Assembly: GCA_009838965.1 (NCBI GenBank)
Contig: VXQP01000078.1
Span: forward strand, 29,957-93,956
Length of the DNA: 64,000 nt
Source: Chloroflexota bacterium
GTDB taxonomy: Bacteria > Chloroflexota > Dehalococcoidia > Lucifugimonadales > Australimonadaceae
Reading direction: 5' to 3'
In this document: positions 60,402-64,000 of the stretch, piece by piece
Position numbering within the stretch: position 1 is the first letter of the stretch
How the letters are laid out: the number at the start of each line of letters is the position of its first letter
The notes under the pieces: model-generated
Told to the model about the DNA's origin: nothing
Seen by the model: only the letters and a program-made list of their open reading frames with translations
The model's database searches: none
Position numbers and translations under genes: made by a program

Positions 60402-60842
60402 TCAGAACGGGAGGTCGTCGGGCGAGAGCACCTCCGGGCCGGTGTCGTACCCGCCGCCCGTGCTCTGCCCGTAGGAACCTCCGCCGTATTCGCCGCCTTC
60501 GTCGCCTGTACCCGGCCTGTCCAGGAACAACACCCGGTCCGCGATGATCTCGTTCCGGAACCGCATCTGCCCGTCGTTGCCCTGGTACGAGTGGCTGCGC
60601 AGCCTGCCGTCGACGTAGGCCCTGCGTCCCTTGGAAAGGTACTGGTTCACCTGCTCCGCGAGGGCGTTCCACGCGACCACGGTGAACCACTCAGTCTCCT
60701 GGCGCCGCTCGCCTTCGCGCGTGTTGTAGGAGCGGCTCGCGGCGATGCGGAAGGAGGTCACCGGCGCGCCGGAGGGTGTGTAGCGCATCTCCGGGTCCGT
60801 TCCCACGTTCCCGATCACCATGATCTTGTTGAGGCCGACCAA
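60402..60842 (-). CDS. ssb: Single-stranded DNA-binding protein
   Basis: 146 residues. OB fold (about 1-105; NKIMVIGNVGTDPEMRYTPSG, VAWNALAEQVNQYLSKG, VDGRLRSHSY), Gly/Tyr-rich linker, and the acidic tip DDLPF that recruits partner proteins. The TTG start follows rpsF by 15 nt; GGGAAG lies 6 nt upstream. The rpsF-ssb-rpsR order is the classical one. Confidence 0.96.
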   Translation of the reverse strand: MVGLNKIMVIGNVGTDPEMRYTPSGAPVTSFRIAASRSYNTREGERRQETEWFTVVAWNALAEQVNQYLSKGRRAYVDGRLRSHSYQGNDGQMRFRNEIIADRVLFLDRPGTGDEGGEYGGGSYGQSTGGGYDTGPEVLSPDDLPF

Positions 60843-60857
60843 TGCGCGCTTCCCTCT

Positions 60858-61148
60858 CTACTCCTCGTCCTTGCGGATGAGGAGATGCCGGATAACGTCG
60901 TCCGTGAGTTTGAGCGAGTTGTCCAGCACGGTCGTTCCGGTGCCTTCCATCTCGATGTTCGCCATGTGGTAGTTGGCCTCAGTGAACCGGCCTATCTTGT
61001 ACGCCAGTTTGCGCCTGCCCCAGTTGTCCTCGCTCACGACCCCGCCGCCGTGGTCGGAGGCCACGCGACGAACGCGCTCGACGACCGCCCCCAGCCGCTC
61101 TTCGTCGGCATCAGGATGAACCAGCAGCATCAACTCGTACTGACGCAC
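60858..61148 (-). CDS. rpsF: 30S ribosomal protein S6
   Basis: 96 residues from GTG 61148 (GGGAGAGGGGA upstream). RQYELMLLVHPDADEERL and AYKIGRFTEANYHMANIEMEG are the S6 fold. It partners S18 on the ribosome and is the first gene of the operon. A structured leader precedes it. Confidence 0.96.
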   Translation of the reverse strand: MRQYELMLLVHPDADEERLGAVVERVRRVASDHGGGVVSEDNWGRRKLAYKIGRFTEANYHMANIEMEGTGTTVLDNSLKLTDDVIRHLLIRKDEE

Positions 61149-61170
61149 TCCCCTCTCCCTCTGTTCCGCT

Positions 61171-61218
61171 GACGTCTTCCGTTATCTCAGCCGAACGGCG
61201 CGGCCGTTCGGCGCACGT
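61171..61218 (-). promoter_or_regulatory. Structured 5' leader of the rpsF operon (candidate S6:S18 autoregulatory element)
   Basis: Read on the minus strand, GACGT (61218-61214) pairs with ACGTC (61175-61171). The stem encloses a perfect 10-bp hairpin GCCGAACGGC-CGC-GCCGTTCGGC (61212-61190). Transcription from the -10 box just upstream should begin at about 61218, so the outer stem starts at the 5' end of the mRNA. rpsF leaders in many bacteria bind S6:S18 through CCG-containing hairpins; here CCG is present in the arms. Confidence 0.45.
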
Positions 61219-61224
61219 CTGGCG

Positions 61225-61233
61225 ATTATAGCA
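61225..61233 (-). promoter_or_regulatory. Extended -10 promoter (TGCTATAAT) of the rpsF operon
   Basis: Consensus TG-C-TATAAT on the minus strand, 77 nt before rpsF and 29 nt past the glyA stop. A TTGCCG is found 19 nt further upstream as a weak -35. This is the best promoter match in the window. Confidence 0.65.
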
Positions 61234-61261
61234 CGCTCACCTCGAGCAGCGGCAACCGTGG

Positions 61262-62506
61262 CTAGTCGTCGAGCCCTGGCACCGGGAAGCCTGCCGTCAG
61301 CTGGCCGACCTCGTCGGCGATGGCGCTGAGCGCGGCCTCGTCGTCCCGGCTGTGCAGCGTCCGCACGAGGAGTTGCGCCACCTTCTGACACTCCTCCACG
61401 CCGAAGCCGCGAGCCGTCACCGCCGGGGTGCCCAGCCGCAGGCCGCTCGTGACACGCGGGGGCTGCGGGTCGTTCGGGATCGCGTTCTTGTTCACCGTGA
61501 TGCGCACGCTGCCAAGCGCTTCCTCGGCCTCCTGCCCCGTCCAGCCCAGAGGCCGCAGGTCCACGAGCATCAGGTGGTTGTCCGTGCCGCCGGAGACGAT
61601 GCGCAGTCCCTCGCCCTCGAGCGCCGCGGCCATGGCCTGGGCGTTCTCGACGATCCGGCGCCCGTAGTCCGCGAACTCGGGCTGGAGCGCCTCCCCGAAG
61701 CAGACCGCCTTCGCGGCGATGGCGTGCATGAGCGGCCCTCCCTGCGCGTACGGGAACACCGCACGGTCGATGTTCCGCCGGTGTTCCTCCGTGCAGAGGA
61801 TGAACGCGCCGCGCGGTCCTCGCAGCGACTTGTGCGTCGTGCTGGTCACGACGGACGCGTGCGGCAGCGGCGACGGGTGTGCGCCCGCAGCCACCAATCC
61901 GGCAATGTGCGCCATGTCCACCATGAGCACGGCGCCCACCTCTTCCGCTATCTCCGCGAACCGCGCGAAATCTATCGTCCGGGGGTACGCCGTGTATCCC
62001 GCCACCATGACCTTCGGCCTGACCTCCCGCGCCTGCGCTGCGATGGCGTCGTAGTCCAGCTGTTCCGTCTCAGGATCGAGACCGTAGGCAACGAAGTTGT
62101 ACAGCTTGGCCGAGAAGTTGACAGGGCTGCCGTGCGTGAGGTGTCCGCCCTGGTCCAGCTGCAGGCCCATGATGGTGTCGCCGATGTCACAGAGCGCGGC
62201 GTACGCCTCCATGTTGGCGGTCGCGCCGGCGTGAGGCTGTACGTTCACGTGCTCCGCCCCGAACAGCTCCTTCGCGCGGTCGATGGCCAGCTGCTCGGCG
62301 ATGTCGACGAACTCGCAGGAGCCGTAGTAGCGGCGTCCGGGGTAGCCCTCTGCATACTTGTTCGTCAGCGGAGAGCCCTGTGCCTCCAGCACCGCGCGGC
62401 TCGCGTAGTTCTCCGACGCGATGAGCACGATGTTCCGGCGCTGCCTGTCCGACTCCTTTCGGATGGCCTCCGCGATCTCGGGGTCACGCTCCATCAACAC
62501 GCTCAC
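61262..62506 (-). CDS. glyA: Serine hydroxymethyltransferase
   Basis: 414 residues from GTG 62506 (AGGTGG 6 nt upstream); the open frame to 62800 is not natural sequence. PLP enzyme that interconverts serine and glycine with tetrahydrofolate. Signatures: [48 protein letters not shown] and the PLP-lysine block [15 protein letters not shown]. No terminator separates it from the rpsF promoter. Confidence 0.96.
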   Translation of the reverse strand: MSVLMERDPEIAEAIRKESDRQRRNIVLIASENYASRAVLEAQGSPLTNKYAEGYPGRRYYGSCEFVDIAEQLAIDRAKELFGAEHVNVQPHAGATANMEAYAALCDIGDTIMGLQLDQGGHLTHGSPVNFSAKLYNFVAYGLDPETEQLDYDAIAAQAREVRPKVMVAGYTAYPRTIDFARFAEIAEEVGAVLMVDMAHIAGLVAAGAHPSPLPHASVVTSTTHKSLRGPRGAFILCTEEHRRNIDRAVFPYAQGGPLMHAIAAKAVCFGEALQPEFADYGRRIVENAQAMAAALEGEGLRIVSGGTDNHLMLVDLRPLGWTGQEAEEALGSVRITVNKNAIPNDPQPPRVTSGLRLGTPAVTARGFGVEECQKVAQLLVRTLHSRDDEAALSAIADEVGQLTAGFPVPGLDD

Positions 62507-62603
62507 GGCAATCCACCTCTGTCCTTGATGTGGTTCGAAGAACAGGATATGTCCCACGCCCGAACGCCCGCAAACCAGTGATGACGCGCTAGTGCATGCA
62601 GGG

Positions 62604-62632
62604 TTGACCCGTGCGGGAGCCCCCCCTATAGT
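62604..62632 (+). promoter_or_regulatory. Sigma70-type promoter for the rubrerythrin gene
   Basis: TTGACC (62604-62609) and TATAGT (62627-62632) with a 17-nt spacer. It lies 74 nt upstream of the rubrerythrin ATG. The 200-nt gap before that gene contains nothing else recognisable. Confidence 0.6.
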
Positions 62633-62706
62633 CGACAGCCCCAGTCCCATAGCGATTGAAGGCGGTCGCCTGCAGCGGCTCACCCCAACGCCCAGGAGAC
62701 ATGTGA

Positions 62707-63129
62707 ATGGCAGGATTGCAAGGCACACAGAGCGAAGCGAACCTGAAGGCGGCGTTCGCGCGGGAGTCTGAAGCCAACCGACGCTACCTCTACTTCGCAC
62801 GCCGCGCGGACATCGAGGGCTTTCCCGAGATCGGCGGGCTCTTCCGGGACATCTCCGAAGCCGAGACCGGTCACGCCTTCGGGCACCTCGACTTCCTGAA
62901 GGAGACCGGCGACCCTGCGACCGGCGAGCCCATCGGCAATACCGAGGACAACCTCAAGTCCGCCATCGCAGGCGAGACGTACGATTACACCGATATGTAC
63001 CCCAGCTTCGCCCGTACCGCGCGTGACGAGGGCTTCGGCGAGCTCGCGGAGTGGTTCGAGACGCTCGCACGCGCCGAGCGCTCCCACGCCGGCCGGTTCA
63101 CCAAGGCCTTCGAGAACCTCAACTCCTAG
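62707..63129 (+). CDS. Rubrerythrin-type ferritin-like protein without rubredoxin domain
   Basis: 140 residues of one four-helix diiron bundle. Iron ligands are expected in helix 1 ([19 protein letters not shown]), helix 2 ([15 protein letters not shown]) and the paired later helices ([24 protein letters not shown]). Rubrerythrins remove hydrogen peroxide with electrons from rubredoxin. The C-terminal rubredoxin domain is missing, as in sulerythrin-like proteins, so a separate electron donor is needed. AGGAGA precedes the ATG. Confidence 0.93.
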   Translation: MAGLQGTQSEANLKAAFARESEANRRYLYFARRADIEGFPEIGGLFRDISEAETGHAFGHLDFLKETGDPATGEPIGNTEDNLKSAIAGETYDYTDMYPSFARTARDEGFGELAEWFETLARAERSHAGRFTKAFENLNS

Positions 63130-63140
63130 AGCCTCGCTGG

Positions 63141-64000
63141 TCAGGCGCTCGCCAGCGCGGACTGCAGCGCTTCTTCCAACTCCTCGAACGTGGCGTAGCC
63201 CTCGAAACGCTCGGCGATGCGGCCGTCCGCGCCGAGGACGAATGTCCACGACTCGTTCCGGTAGTGCTCGACCTGGTCGATGCCCCACTCGGCCAACACC
63301 GGCGAGAGGACGCCCTTCGTGAGGTCGCCCTGTATCTCGTGCGGGTTGTCGTACACCTCGACGTGGATGTAGTCCCCCGCGTCCGGGTACGCCTCGCGCA
63401 ACTCGGTGACGGTCTCCACCTGCGGGCCGCAGGTTGCCGTCGTGCAGAACGCGGGTGACGCGAACACCACCACCGACGGTCTGCCGCTGAACAACGACTC
63501 CGCAACGGTTATCTCGTACAGGGCCGGGTCGGGCCTGTAGTGGGAGGTGATGCTGCTGATATCTCCGCCTGCGCTGTCCAACGTCTTCGTGTTGCTGAAG
63601 ACGCCGATCTGCCCGATGTCCCGCACGATCGACGTTTCAGCCACGTGCACGTCGAGCATCGCCTCGCCACTCTCTCCCTCGATGACCAGCCGCCACGTTC
63701 CCGCCTGCGGGAACGTCAGCCGCGTCACGTAGGAGCCGCGCGTGCCGAACGGCCACTCGTGGAACCGGGCAGTCGCGGTCTCGCCGACAGCGTCACCGCC
63801 CAGAAACGTCGTCGTGACGGTCGCCTCAGGCACGCGGACGAAATCAGTAGCCGTGGAAAGCAGGAATGCCACGCGCTGCGTTCCCGTGCGCAGAAGCGTC
63901 GTGCCGAGGATCGACTTCCATTCCTGCATCTCTGGCGTGGATGTGGCCGTAGGGGTTGGCGTTGGCTCGGGAGAGCACGCGGCAACGAGCAGGGATGCGA
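63141..64000 (-). CDS. Thioredoxin-fold lipoprotein (SCO/TlpA-like), partial at right edge
   Basis: The frame stays open through ATG 63929 to the window edge, so the gene starts outside. About 285 codons are seen. The edge shows a lipobox LVAAC (Cys codon 63977-63975) followed by a Thr/Pro linker, so it is an exported lipoprotein. The N-terminal half is a beta-rich domain (TATARFHEWPFGTRGSYV); the C-terminal half resembles a thioredoxin-like fold with a CTTATC motif (FASPAFCTTATCGPQ) that could bind copper or be redox active, and EGYATFEELEEAL at the end. Function is uncertain. Confidence 0.72.
   Translation of the reverse strand, partial: ASLLVAACSPEPTPTPTATSTPEMQEWKSILGTTLLRTGTQRVAFLLSTATDFVRVPEATVTTTFLGGDAVGETATARFHEWPFGTRGSYVTRLTFPQAGTWRLVIEGESGEAMLDVHVAETSIVRDIGQIGVFSNTKTLDSAGGDISSITSHYRPDPALYEITVAESLFSGRPSVVVFASPAFCTTATCGPQVETVTELREAYPDAGDYIHVEVYDNPHEIQGDLTKGVLSPVLAEWGIDQVEHYRNESWTFVLGADGRIAERFEGYATFEELEEALQSALASA

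Noticed and set aside
1-64000. tRNA, rRNA, CRISPR arrays, prophage or insertion sequence
   Set aside because: No tRNA cloverleaf, direct-repeat array, integrase, transposase or phage structural gene was found on either strand; the low-GC genes stand alone.

Overview
The window is a dense, high-GC, purely chromosomal segment with about 68 protein genes on both strands, very short intergenic gaps and many 1-4 nt stop/start overlaps. I see no rRNA, tRNA, CRISPR array, prophage or insertion sequence. GTG and TTG starts are common. Gene content is that of a free-living bacterium with Gram-positive-like or monoderm-like export: Tat, SecDF and several lipoproteins. High GC, CaiB/BaiF, EamA and UbiD paralogues, a bacterial HerA with a HAS-barrel partner, an archaeal-type IMP cyclohydrolase and orphan branched-chain amino-acid-type binding proteins together suggest a Chloroflexota bacterium, perhaps Dehalococcoidia. 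That placement is inference from gene content; no marker was aligned.

Left part (1-19 kb): the end of a CoA-transferase gene runs into three tandem EamA transporters. Then come a MobA-like nucleotidyltransferase, a fumarylacetoacetase-type hydratase and a frameshifted lower-GC hypothetical gene. GrpB, a Kef-type antiporter with CBS domain, an orphan ABC ATPase and a low-GC DUF3800 gene follow. Next are a membrane/SRPBCC/methyltransferase group, a binding lipoprotein, ilvD, a lactonase-like metallohydrolase, a DUF1232 protein and holA.

Middle (19-48 kb): tatA, then a minus-strand run thiE, an RlmD-type methyltransferase fused to Maf, tatB, tatC and an MFS transporter. Divergent to it are a HAS-barrel gene, herA and a flippase-like membrane protein. 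Then: a leucine-dehydrogenase-like enzyme, a mini-metallopeptidase, endonuclease IV, two UbiD decarboxylases, a short ORF interrupted by two in-frame TGA codons, a TenA/PqqC-like protein, an alcohol dehydrogenase, secDF, another binding lipoprotein, a tandem isochorismatase, purF with a GalT-like gene, a glycosyltransferase, a nicotinate phosphoribosyltransferase-like gene, purO and tsaD.

Right part (48-64 kb): a CNNM/CorC protein, tilS, two membrane-associated proteins, and a group resembling mycothiol enzymes (PIG-L deacetylase, tandem GNAT, MshA-like glycosyltransferase). A nine-gene minus-strand run follows: rpsF, ssb, rpsR, a parvulin-type foldase, hom, thrC, folE, a FemAB-like acyltransferase and the MshA-like glycosyltransferase. 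It starts at a clear extended -10 promoter with a structured leader. glyA, a rubrerythrin and a lipoprotein cut by the right edge complete the window.

A recurrent promoter signature is visible: TGCTANNNT or plain TANNNT boxes. Several lie exactly 6-7 nt before an ATG with no Shine-Dalgarno sequence, which implies leaderless mRNAs. Two divergent gene pairs share one overlapping -10 box.
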